DNA from: Atherinomorus stipes
Lineage: Eukaryota > Chordata > Actinopteri > Atheriniformes > Atherinidae
Reading direction: 5' to 3'
Length of the DNA stretch: 64,000 nt
Assembly: GCA_023101725.1 (NCBI GenBank)
Contig: JALJCO010010548.1
Location: forward strand, 124,001 to 188,000
Part shown: in pieces, positions 41,812 through 52,900 of the stretch
How the letters are laid out: the number at the start of each line of letters is the position of its first letter
Numbering within the stretch: position 1 is the first letter of the stretch
The notes under the pieces: generated by a model
Database searches by the model: none
Seen by the model: the letters and a program-made list of their open reading frames with translations, nothing else
What the model was told of the DNA's origin: nothing
Position numbers and translations under genes: made by a program

Positions 41812-42905
41812 AAGCACTCGGAGAGCGCCGATCTCTGCCAAGCAGCTTGACTCCCTATTTTTGTGTGTTCTGGATCAAAGTATCCGCAATTTTCTCTGGA
41901 TCCGGATCAACTTTGGAAACATTATCGAACTCATTGAGATCCTTTCTTGTTATTTTTTTACCAAACACTCGGGCCATTTGTACGGAGTTAATGGAAAAAT
42001 TCCAAGATTTTGGCCTGTCAGGGTGATGTTGATGTAAGACTGTTTAGGCGTTGGTAAGGAGGTTTAATGTTCACCATGGGGTGCCGGTCAGAATACACAG
42101 GACTCACTTGTACAGATAACTGTCTTTACTGGTCACTCAGCACAGTAATGCAACAAACGACAGGCTTACAGGTGAGGAACTCCAGACTGGTTAAGGTGAA
42201 TGCTGGATGGAAGTGAGTGTGGTCTATAAACACAAATACAAAGCCATGAGGAACATTCGTTCAGCAAATAAACACATTCAATGTATTAATTATTACTAAT
42301 AAATCCCTTACAGTTAGGACTAAACATGCATATGTGTTCAAGGCTAACAGTTACAGTAACTGGCATGTGGCAGGTCAGCTAGCTTAATAGCATAAAAAGG
42401 CTCATGGTGAATGGAGGAAACTTCTGAATAAGCAAATCAGCTAAATAACATTAAAGGTTAAATAAACATCCTGTTCAGGCAGAAATACAACTAGTTACTT
42501 CCAGTTCTTCACAGTTCACCATCTTCACCTGCTAGAAGTCTGTCCAACAGTCTTCTCTCCTCGTGCTCACTGCTGCTCATAAGTTTCATTTCTGCATCCT
42601 GGCATCATGTGCTCAGTAGCAGCTGCACACTTCTGCCACAAGGGGGCACTCACGCCTCATCAGCAGCCTTTCCAACATGGCCGATCTCACAATGATAAAG
42701 AATCCTTCAAAACATTCCTGGATCCAGAAGCTGATCCGGATCACTACCAAAATTTAATGGGTTCATTTGGGCTGAGACACACGGCCGGTGAAAATTTCAG
42801 GTCAATCCATCCAGAACTTTTTCCGTAAAGTTGCTGACAGACAGGCGGGTGGACGGACGGACAAACCAACGCTACTGAAAACATAACCTCCTTGGGGGAG
42901 GTAAT
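41812..42905. mobile_element. Unclassified ~1.1 kb repeat, second copy
   Basis: Left CTAGAAAAGCACTCGGAGAG and right GTCAATCCATCCAGAACTTT...CTTGGGGGAGGTAATAA match the 11385-12480 copy in reverse orientation. The interior here differs (42030-42700) and looks like a separate insertion. Confidence 0.65.
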
Positions 42906-42971
42906 AAAAAAAGAGCGCTTTGAGTGCCCTGCAAGAGAGAGCGCGATATAAATCTAATTTTTAAAAAAAAT

Positions 42972-43248
42972 ACATGAAGTAGAACTTTGTAAAGTGTCTC
43001 TGTAGCAACAATCAAAAAGCAACGAAATGCAAGGTTAGTTTTATTTATTGGATTGGATTGGATTGGTTAAGATTGTTTATAATGGCAGGCTAGCAGATTC
43101 CTATTAGCCTACACTAGTATTAGCATTGGCAAGCTCCTGGAATGAGAATAACGGAATGGAATATATTGAAACTGTCTCCAGTGATAAGAAATATCCTGGC
43201 TCACTTGAAAATCAGGCCCTATGTCAAAAATCCTGAACTTCCCCTTTA
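42972..43248. mobile_element. Family A TTAA element, right half
   Basis: GAAGTAGAACTTTGTAAAGT ... TCAAAAATCCTGAACTTCCC CTTTAA matches the right half of 50864-51720. The left half is missing. Confidence 0.85.
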
Positions 43249-43310
43249 AAAGAGAGTGGTGGTCTCCGAGAGTCTTCCCTGCGGTATTGCAATGGTCTAT
43301 ATGGACAGTT

Positions 43311-43498
43311 CCACTACTTCCTGAACTTAGTAGTGCTCCTCTGTTTCCTGTCTTTCATTATTGGACAAACTTATTAATCCAGGTGTGTTTGATCTCAGTT
43401 ACCACGTCAACAATGGCCAGACACACCTGGATTAATAAGTTTGTCCAATAATGAAAGACAGGAAACAAAGGAGCACTACTAAGTTCAGGAAGTAGTGG
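43311..43498. repeat. Near-perfect inverted repeat, 77-bp arms, 34-bp loop
   Basis: 43311-43387 (CCACTACTTCCTGAACTTAG...) is the reverse complement of 43422-43498 with one mismatch. The loop is 43388-43421. Frames on both strands yield the same peptide, which confirms the palindrome. Probably a MITE or hairpin remnant; no target duplication seen. Confidence 0.93.
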
Positions 43499-43694
43499 AG
43501 GTTGTGCATACAGCTCATGGCTCAGATTCAAACTTCGGTTGTACCCTCCATCATTTGCCAAAATCTGAAGCCGCCCACTCCCCCACAATGCAACCTTAAA
43601 ACCTCCCGCACCTGCATTTGTTCCGTATTTCCGTAAATGTCCAATACACTTTCCTGTCACTCTCATATCAACACCAAATTTAAAGGCATATGCC

Positions 43695-43880
43695 ACCCCT
43701 AGGTGAAAGTGAGCCTCCCCCTGCAGTCCCCTGAGTTGGACAAGTGGACAGAAGCGTTTTCTAACCAACCCAGTCATTCTCTGAATCTGGCAGCACTGAC
43801 TTTAGCTTAGCTTAGCGTAGTTGTTGTAATCTGGTGTTTCCAACTAGCACCACTTGGCAAAAGTGAACTAAGTAACTTGA
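43695..43880. repeat. Interspersed repeat shared with 32766-32945
   Basis: Same order of CAGTCCCCTGAGTTGGACAA, AACCCAGTCATTCTCTGAAT and TTAGCTTAGCTTAGCGTAG as the other copy. Confidence 0.85.
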
Positions 43881-44375
43881 GATTTTTTCCAATTACGTTT
43901 CTTGACCCGCACATTCTGATCGAGTACAAACGACAAGCTGATTTCACATCAAAGGACTTACTAGGCACCGTTCAATAGGGGAACTATACGCCGTGGAAGT
44001 ACAGGAAGTACAGGCGAAGTACAGGCGAAGCACCGTGGATCGTAGCAAAGGCACACATGCGCAGCATCCAGCGGCAACCCTGTTTACGGAAGTTGGGGAT
44101 CCTGAAGGTGAATCAGTCATGACATGACGTCCCATACCAAATCAGATTCCTATCTGGTCCCATTCCGGATCAGTTTCCTGTCTCGTTGTGTTTTACCAGA
44201 AGATGTCAGAGCGTGGGCAGAGCCCATTCAGGAGAGTGGTAGTGGTTTGGTTGATTGTCTAGGATGTTGATAGATGTAGCACAGACAAATATGAACTGGA
44301 GGTAAAGTCAGGAACATCTTGGACTTTTAATTTTCATCATCTGCCCACAAAGTCAAAATACTTTGATATGATATA

Positions 44376-45284
44376 CAGGGGTTGGACAATGAAACTGAAA
44401 CACTTGGTTTTGGACCACAATATTTATTAGTATGGTGTGGGGCCTCCTTTTGCGGCCAATACAGCGACAATTCGTCTTGGAAATGACATATACAAGTCCT
44501 GAACAGTGGTCAGAGGGATTTTAAGCCATACTTCTTGCAGGATAGTGGCCAGGTCACTACGTGATGCTGGTGGAGGAAAACGTTTCTTGACTCGCTCCTC
44601 CAAAACTCCCCAAAGTGGCTCAATAATATTTAGATCTGGTGACTTTGCAGGCCATGGGAGATGTTCAGCTTCACTTTCATGTTCATCAAACCAATCTTTC
44701 ATCAGTCTTGCTGTGTGTATTTGTGCATTGTCATCCTGATACACTGCACCGCCTTCAGGATACAATGTTTGAACCTTTGGATGCACATGGTCCTCCAGAA
44801 TGGTTCAGTAGTCCTTGGCCCATCTAGCACAAGTCCTGGGCCAAGCGAATGCCGTGATTTGGGCTGCTGTGGTTTTACGTTTTTTGGATACAATCCGGGT
44901 TAGCACCCGAACATCCCGTTCAGACAGCTTCCTCTTGCGTCCACAGTTAATCCTGTTGGATGTGGTTCGTCCTTCTTGGTGGTATGCTGACATAACCCTG
45001 GATACTGTGGCTCTTGATACATCACAAAGACTTGTCTTGGTCACAGATGCGCCAGCAAGACATGCACCAACAATTTGTCCTCTTTTGAACTCTGATACAA
45101 TGTTGTATGCATTGCAATGTTTTGAGCAAAACTGTGCTTTTTACCTGCTAATAGAGCCTTCACACTCTGCTCTTACTGGTGCAATGTGCAATTAATGAAT
45201 ATTTGCCACCAGGCTGGTCTAATTTAGCCATGAAACCTCCCACACTAAAATGACAGCTGTTTCAGTTTCACTGTCTAACCCCTG
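44376..45284 (-). mobile_element. Tc1-like transposon, internally deleted, TA duplications
   Basis: Ends CAGGGGTTGGACAATGAAAC and (reverse complement of right) CAGGGGTTAGACAGTGAAAC are terminal inverted repeats, and TA flanks both sides (44374-44375, 45285-45286): a clean Tc1 signature. 909 bp against the usual ~1.2-1.6 kb, so internally deleted. Confidence 0.93.
44427..45044 (-). pseudogene. Tc1-like transposase pseudogene (internal deletion)
   Basis: N-terminal part at 45044-44805: TKTSLCDVSRATVSRVMSAY (HTH) and RKRKLSERDVRVLTRIV. C-terminal part at 44786-44427: YQDDNAQIHTARLMKDWFDE with the second catalytic Asp, then WPAKSPDLNIIEPLWGVLEE with the final catalytic Glu. The segment with the first Asp is missing between the two parts, and they are in different frames. 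Confidence 0.88.
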
Positions 45285-45286
45285 TA

Positions 45287-45627
45287 GGTTGTATTGGCTG
45301 AGGCTGGTGAGAAAATATCGGTATCGGTTCAAGTTCAGGTGTGACCAGTTTTCTTAATGGCAACAGCAACCTTTAGATGGTGGCAGTCAGTGGTACACTT
45401 TTTAATTTGATCTGCAATACTGCACACTTAATGCAACTACAAGGTCCCTTCATCAGGTTTAAAATAAAAGGCAAGAAATGACAGATACGTAATTATGTCT
45501 TGGGCATCGATACACCGATGAAAAAAAATCTCCCTATTTTTCACAACCCAATGTTGGCAAGTATGCAAGCTCACACTGCTGAAATAAAACGTGTTTGTAA
45601 AGATCTTTGCAGAATATTTTCATTCAT
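45287..45627. other. Intergenic DNA, no gene seen
   Basis: Short spacer; the stretch GCATCGATACACCGATGAAA with TCCCTATTTTTCACAACCC near 45510-45550 may be a worn MITE end. Confidence 0.35.
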
Positions 45628-46415
45628 TTAAAGGAGTGATGACATAACAGTTAAAAACTAGTTTATGTCGTTGGCATTACTTTATATGTAAATACTCCAA
45701 GAAAAAAACGGCATTTTTTACAGCGGAGTATTGTTTTGAAACGCCAGACCTCACTTCCTCAGTAATACAGTTGGGTCCGGTGATGATATGGAGCTTTACC
45801 CGGAGACCACGTTGACTTCATTTTGATTGGCTACACCTTATTTGGCTATGACCTTATTTGGAGAATCTAGGTCAAGCTGCGGTCGGAGTTTGCTAAAGGC
45901 TAACTGCTAGCAACATGGGCAGTTCAGACAGTGAGCTACGTTTATCAGACAAGACAGCATTTAGAAAATAAATAAACTTACAGGTAATGCCAAGGTTGTG
46001 GCCCCCTCCCTCAGTGTTGCTGCAGAAGTTTGCTTTTAAATCCATTTGTTTGAAAACCCAGACCTGACTGCACAGAAGTTACTACTAGCTCCATACATGC
46101 AGCTAAGTCAGACAGGGAGGGGAGGGGGGAGCGGACGGTGCATAAACCGTTAGGAGAGAGAGAGGGGGGGGCGCTGTTTACTTGATAGTGTGCTCTTATT
46201 GGAGCAATTAAATTACGTAGAATGATAGAACTACGTAGAATGATAAGCTGCTGTCTGATTCAACTGTTTCTGAGCAGAGAGACAAAGCTGACAGACCATA
46301 AACAGGAACTTTGATTCTCACTCTGGACATTCACATGGCCTCATCAGTGCACAATAGATCATATTATACACCCAAAACCCCAGAAAAGTGAAATTTGATG
46401 TCATGGCACCTTTAA
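45628..46415. mobile_element. TTAA-type element (family B), copy 2
   Basis: TTAAAGGAGTGATGACATAA ... TGATGTCATGGCACCTTTAA, 788 bp, almost identical to 32963-33735. It differs by a short local duplication (CCTTATTTGGCTATGACCTT) and minor changes. Confidence 0.9.
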
Positions 46416-46591
46416 AAACATCTGTTGGAAAGTAAGAATAAGGGAAGTAGATTTCTAGTTTTACTCAATTAAAGAACAACTGGTTTTCTTGTTTTTTAGT
46501 TTCTGCTGGTGTTGACACGGATTTCTGACCTGGAAACCAGAGAAGAATTTGGCTCATTTTTGTTGAGAAAAAGGAAAAAACAAATGGTCAA

Positions 46592-46597
46592 TTTATT
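46592..46597 (-). terminator. Putative ggct polyadenylation signal (AATAAA)
   Basis: AATAAA on the minus strand 233 bp after the ggct stop codon, giving a 3'UTR of about 250 nt. It is the first canonical signal I noticed downstream. Confidence 0.5.
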
Positions 46598-46829
46598 GTT
46601 TTCCTGTGGTAATAAATGATGACAATAACCATGGATGGATGATAAACAGCTGTCAGAAGTATTTGGATTTTCCCGTAAATATCAGATTACTTTATGTGAA
46701 GTTTGTATTTTTCTCTCAGATGTTGACAGACATGAACCTTCAGCTGAGATGAACTTGTAAGCTACAGTCGTCAGGATCATTACCATTATGGACTTTCCCA
46801 GGATGAAAATGGACCTGGATTTCGCCGGG

Positions 46830-46997
46830 TTACCAGGCATCAGGGTGGGGGTCAGCGGTCTCTTGGGCCTTTCTTCTGGCACGCTCCAGTTCAGCCATCA
46901 CTGGTAGGGGACCCTCATACATGTTGGTTTTGATTGCTCGGAGTTTCTCCTGGTAGTCCTGTGGCAACCCATTCTGTTCTGCCCCCATCACGATTAC
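46830..46997 (-). CDS. ggct: ggct exon 4 (C-terminus and stop)
   Basis: 168 nt = 55 codons plus TAA: VIVMGAEQNGLPQDYQEKLR then AIKTNMYEGP and a charged helix MAELERARRKAQETADPHPD ending AW. GAxxNGLPxxYQEKLxAI matches human GGCT; the last ~25 residues do not and are probably a lineage-specific tail. Acceptor CTGCAG at 46998-47003. Confidence 0.92.
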   Translation of the reverse strand, partial: VIVMGAEQNGLPQDYQEKLRAIKTNMYEGPLPVMAELERARRKAQETADPHPDAW

Positions 46998-49900
46998 CTG
47001 CAGCCAGCGATGAGAAACATGTAAGCTAGCCCCCCATCATCTCAGAACAAAGAACAACAAAGACAAATGCATGCTCCTCACCATCATTTCAAGCCATCTG
47101 CAAGAGATATTACAAAAGTGCAACAAAACTTTGGGGTTTTGTTGCACTTTTCATGAAAATAACATGAAAACAGATCTGTAAAAGCAGGTGTTCATCATCA
47201 AATGGTGAAAAATGCTGTAGAAAGTCATGTTTAGTGCTGCTGCTCTGTTAGCATCAGGAAGCTAGCTCCAGCTGTGCTCAGTGCCCACGTTCCAGCAGCT
47301 CCCCGTGGAGCGCTGGACTTTACTGGACGCTGTAAAAGCCATGCGAGCTCCAATGTTTGAGGATCCAACGTTAATGTGAGAAAATGGTTAAAAAGACAAC
47401 AACAGAGGCACAATATGGCCAGAGGCTGACAACAGAGACAAAGGTGTGAGCTGCTGTTGGAACAGTCTGGCACAGATCTGTGGAGCCCCGCTGCACCACC
47501 GGCCCGGACTGTTGTGAGCTGCTAATCGCCCGGTCAGGTGACCCGACCTCTTTTCCAGCTGCTTCTCAAAGACAAACGGACAGGAGTGAATGGAAGCTAC
47601 GCCGCTGACCTCATACGTACTTCTGAACCAAAACAAGTTTTCATTTCCAGCTATGACATCACAGAGCAAGAGGTCATTCATGGTGTCATCCTCTGCTGCC
47701 AGTCAAAATAAAGCTATTTAAATTCATTCAGGATCAGATTTCATGGTGAAACAAATGGTTTTTAAGTTGCTTTACTCAAGATGTTTCACGGTTCCTCCGT
47801 TTGGAAGCTGACGCCCCGTCTCTGAAGTCATCTCAGTGTGTTGCATCATATTTAACCCTATAAAGCCGTATGCATCATATTTGACACATGCAGTTTCTAA
47901 AAAAAACCTTTGCATCCGAAACCTTGTATCACTTTATGGTAAAAACTTTGCTTAAAACTCTGTTGTACACAATCTGATACACCTGATAGCAGGAGGCAGA
48001 AGACTACACAACAATAATTTTGACATTATGCACAGCAATAAATGATTTTTGTTCATTTTTCCCCCATATTTTGTTAAAGGGCCTAATAAAGACTTAAGAA
48101 TAAAAAAAATAGAATTTTCTCCCCATTTTTTCTTGATTTGGGCTTTAAAGGGTTAACTTTACACAGTCTGATTTCATGTCAAAACACACAGCTGTGAAGT
48201 CATCCTATAAACTCCGTCTTTCATGGAAAATGGCTCAAAATAACACTGAATGTTTAAAAAAAAAAGGCATGTTATTCACATTAAAGGGATACAACACCAA
48301 CAGAATGATGTGCCTTAATTTTCTACTCACCCTCATGCTGAGTAAGACTCTAGAGAACTTTTCTAATATCGCAAATGCAGCCGGAGATCCGAGGCAGTTT
48401 TCGTTATCCACCGACATTCATACAATGGAGTTCACCAGCGACTGAACCAAAAAGGTCCATAAAAGTCCACAAAAACTTGGCAATATTCCTCCATACTGCT
48501 CCTCCAATGTAATCCAAGTGTCCTGAGTGGGTAGCGTCCAGAATTTACTGGAAACCATCATTTAGTAGATTTTTAGAGCCTAAACAGTAGAAAATCACAC
48601 TTCCAATTTCCACGTTCATGCGAGTTCACAACATTCTGGAAGCCTCAGCGTTCAGCGCCGACTCTGCCGATAATGCAAGTGTAGAAGAAGAAATTCGCTG
48701 TTTACATTGTGCTAAGAGCAACGGAGCTGCTGAGAAACACAAGAAGGGTTGGCTGTTGATTTAAAACAAAGAAAGAACGAACACACAATCTCGTCTGCCA
48801 CGACTTCTGTAGTTTCCAGTAAATTCTGGACACCACCCACTCAGGACGCTATGAAGGAATATTGCCAAGTTTTTGTGGACTTTTATGGACCTTTTTGTGT
48901 TGAGCGCCAGTGAACTCCATTATATAAAAGTGGGCGGATAATGAACACCTCCTCGGATCTCCGGCTGCATTTGAGATACTAAAAAGGTGCTCCAGAGTCT
49001 TGCTCGGCATGAGGGTGAGTAGAAGATGAAGGCACATCATTCTGTTGGTGTTGTATTCATTTAAGCAGTTTAGTTCCAGAAACTCTCATTTCTTAAAGAT
49101 GCTCAGAGGTCAGACATCCCCTGATGAGGACAGCGTGCTGCAGGAAGTCATGAAGATGCTGCTGTTTCCATAGCAACGCTACACTCCTGGAAAAATGTCC
49201 TGGTGGAAAATTCCCAGGACATCTTACTGCCGAGTGTACGAACACTTTCAGAGGATTATCTACTTCACGGAATATGTCCTGCTGCATCCACGGACATGTC
49301 TGTTAATCCGTAGTGATGCACACATTATTCCAAATGTCAGTGATATTCATACAAATGCCGGTATTGATCTAAGGTAACAGCATGGATACTTTTTTTCCAG
49401 TTCCTCTCCTCTCTGCAGTGCTGCTGCATTCCCTAATGATTTCACACGATGCTCCTCTTCCTCCCCCCTCTTGTGTTTAATGTTGTGCTGCCCCCTGACT
49501 CACCTGAACAGGTAAACCAGCAAGCAAACAGCAGCACACCATCCTCTGCTGAGGAGTGTGGACTAGAGCAGGGGTGTCCAGCTCCAGTCCTACGAGCCGA
49601 GGGCCACAATCCTGCAGGTTTTCTGTGTGTCCCTGCTCCAACACACCTGACTCAAATTAATGAGTCATTGGCCACGTTTACATGGAGACTTTTTTCCCTC
49701 TCGGATTGAAATCATTCTGATTGAGGATTTTAGGGCAGCTGTTTCCATGGGAACTAATACATTCAGATCTGGCGTGTACATGCGCCAATATTCATTCAGA
49801 ATAATCCTGCCTGACATGCGCAGAATGATGTAAATCACGTTATTTATTAAAGACGGAGGTCTACAAAGAGCTGATCGTCACAGACGTTGTGGTTTCTGCA

Positions 49901-52900
49901 GGACGTTAATGAAGCAGCAGCTGATCCTCATGAGCTCCTACTGGAAACAACCAAGAGGAAAAGCTGTAAAAATACAGAGTTTGAGTAAAAAACAAACTTT
50001 CTGGCTGTCCAAGGAATTACGTTGTTCACAGCCATCTGTCAAAGTGAGGAAACGTCACTTGGGTTACGTTGACGTCTCGCCGAAGCATGCGCTGTAAGAG
50101 CGCAACATCACAACTTTCCAATTCAGCGTTTACATGATATCCTGTTCGGTTTGGGGAAAGGAATAGTCTACCCCTGTGAAACCGAAAGAAAATTCATTCG
50201 GTTCGGCGCTTTTCATTCGGAAAGAGCCGTTTACGTGGATCATTTTAATTCCGAAAGAGCTTTTAAACCGAAAGCAATCGGTATATTTGGGTCCATGTAA
50301 ACGCAGCTATTGTGCAGATCTTCATAGGCTGGTAGATTCATTTAATTTGAGTCAGGTGTGTTGGTGGGTAAAGAAAACCTGCAGGACAGTGGCCCCCGCA
50401 GACTGACTTTTGACACCACTGGACTAGAGCGTCAAATGGAGGACTCGCTGGTTATTGTGTGATGTATCAGGTCACCCTGCAGTATCCTCCAAATCAGGGG
50501 TGCCCAAGCCCGGTCCTCAAGAGCTACTATCCTGCAATTTTAGCACATACCCTCTCCAACATATCTGAATGAAATGGTTAATTCCCTCATGCACATGCCA
50601 TTCAATTCTGCAGAGGCCTGGTAACAAGCCATGCGTTTGATTCATGTGTGTTGGAGAAAGGATGCAACCAAAATGTGCAGGATAGTAGCTCTCAAGGATC
50701 GGACTTGGGCACCCCCGGTCTAAATGTAAGGCTGGAAAACTGTCAGAATCTCCAGGAATAAAGAGGATGAGGTTTTTGGTTTGACTCGGGCCACCGCTGG
50801 GGAAAAAAATGCTACATGCCCAAAATCAGCTTCTCTCACTGAGGTAGGGCCAAATTCAGATTCTTAAAGGGGAAGTTCAGGATTTTTGACATAGGAACTC
50901 ATTAACAAGTGAGCCAGGGTACTACCTATCACTGAAGACAGTTTTAACATACTTCATCCCATTATTCTAGTTCCAGGAGGTTGCCAGTGCTAATGCTAGT
51001 GTGAGTCAATAGGAATCTGCTAGTCCGTCATTAAAACCAATTTCATCCACTCTGCAGAAGATCAGAGGCAAATCAGCAAGTCTATCTGTCTAAATGCCGT
51101 GTTAAACTTGTAAACTTGTGTGTTAAACAAGTAAAACTAGCCTGTATGACAAATTTTGCATTACATATTGAGGAACTAGTTTCTTACCAGCTGTGGAATT
51201 ATACACTTTGCTTCCGGGTGGTAGTTTTACTACCTTTGTCAGTGTATTCCAGTTCATGGAGATAGTTTGATGAAAAAGTTTGAAATTGTCTTCAAAATCT
51301 GACATATAGTTTTGACCGCATATACGTGTAATCAAATTCCTTCATGCACGTAGCAGCTGATGACATCACTCCACTGCCAAATACAGGAAGTAGAACTTTG
51401 TAAATTGTCTCAGCAGCAACAATGAAAATGCAGCGAAATGCAAGGTTAGTTTTATTTGTAAGATTATTCTATTAACATGGCATTTACACAAATAGTGTTA
51501 AGTTATTAATTATTTGCCTCGGATGCTCTGTTGAGTGGTTAAGATTGTTTTTAATGACAGACTAGCAGATTCCTATTGACTTACACTAGCATTAGCATCG
51601 GCAACCTCCTGGAACTAGAATAATGGAATGAAACATGTTAAAACTGTCTCCAGTGATAGGTAGTATCCTGGCTCACTCGAAAATGAGGCCCCATGTCAAA
51701 AATCCTGAACTTCCCCTTCAATGTGGTATGAATAATAACATGTTTAATTCTGCAAAATGATAATTGCAATCTTGCATTAATTTTGACAGTCTTACTAAAA
51801 AGTATTGTATCAACAAGACTCATTCTTTATTTAGTTTTATCATTAATACCAAATCTTGCAGTCTTACACATTCCTAATAATCCCATAATGGATCCCATTT
51901 GTACTTTCATAGAATATACCCTGTTGCATTCATGGAATAGCACAATAACGAAGAAAATAGTTGAACCAGATCAAATGATTTGCTTCGGTTGCTAACAAGA
52001 TAGATCACTTCTGCTCCCAGTGAAGCTCATGAAGTGGATCCAACAGTCCATCATGTTCAGGACAATGACTCATTAATTTGAGCAGGGACACATTGAAAAC
52101 CTGCAGGACTGCAGCCTTTGTAGGAACTCTGCTTTACATTCAGACCAGAACATCCCAACAACAGCTAAATGGAAACTAAGCACAGGAAGTCAAGCACATA
52201 CTGTAACTCAAGTTTAGAGGGTAACAATCACAAAAGGTCAAATTCCTGCTGAATAGGATTTCCCATGAGCCTTTGTGGTCCTTGCACACTTGCTACCGTG
52301 AATCTTGAGAAAAGCATCCTCAGGAATCTGAAGCTACGCCAAGCAGAAAACTGATCTCAGCTGATCTTAAATATGTTTACGTCAAGGAGAGTTGTTTTTC
52401 CCAAGATGCTATGCACAAATAAAACACACGTGTAAAAGGTTACCATGGAAAACGTCTCATATTTATGGTACATTTGGCCCTATGGTATTTCTATGCACTT
52501 TTCTGAGAGTGCAGGTATAGCTGTCAATATGTTACAGTTAGTTTCTGGTACTTTTTTAACTGACCAGTCAAAACACAAGTTGTCCTCCATCAGCTGATTG
52601 GGGTTACCACAGCCACTATTACATCACACTACATATTGGACCCAGGAAGTTATACCACCCAACCAGTCAGGCCTGCACAATCCTTTCCCCTCCAACAGCA
52701 GCAGGACAAAGGAAACGAGAACATACAGCTGGGTGGATGCATTAATGACACATGCCGCCCATTCCTCCCAGCATCTAACAACAAACTGGTGGAACTCAGT
52801 CTGGGATCCATCCATCTGTTTTCTTGTTATCCGAGGTCGGGTCGTGGGGCAACTGCCTAAAGCAGGGAAGCCCAGACTTCCCTCTCCTCAGTCACATCCA

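Noticed and set aside
43221..43777. Protein-coding gene at the inverted repeat
   Set aside because: Opposite-strand frames share one peptide because the DNA is palindromic.
47388..47681. 98-codon minus-strand frame in ggct intron 3 as an extra exon
   Set aside because: The known GGCT protein is complete without it and no conserved motif is seen.
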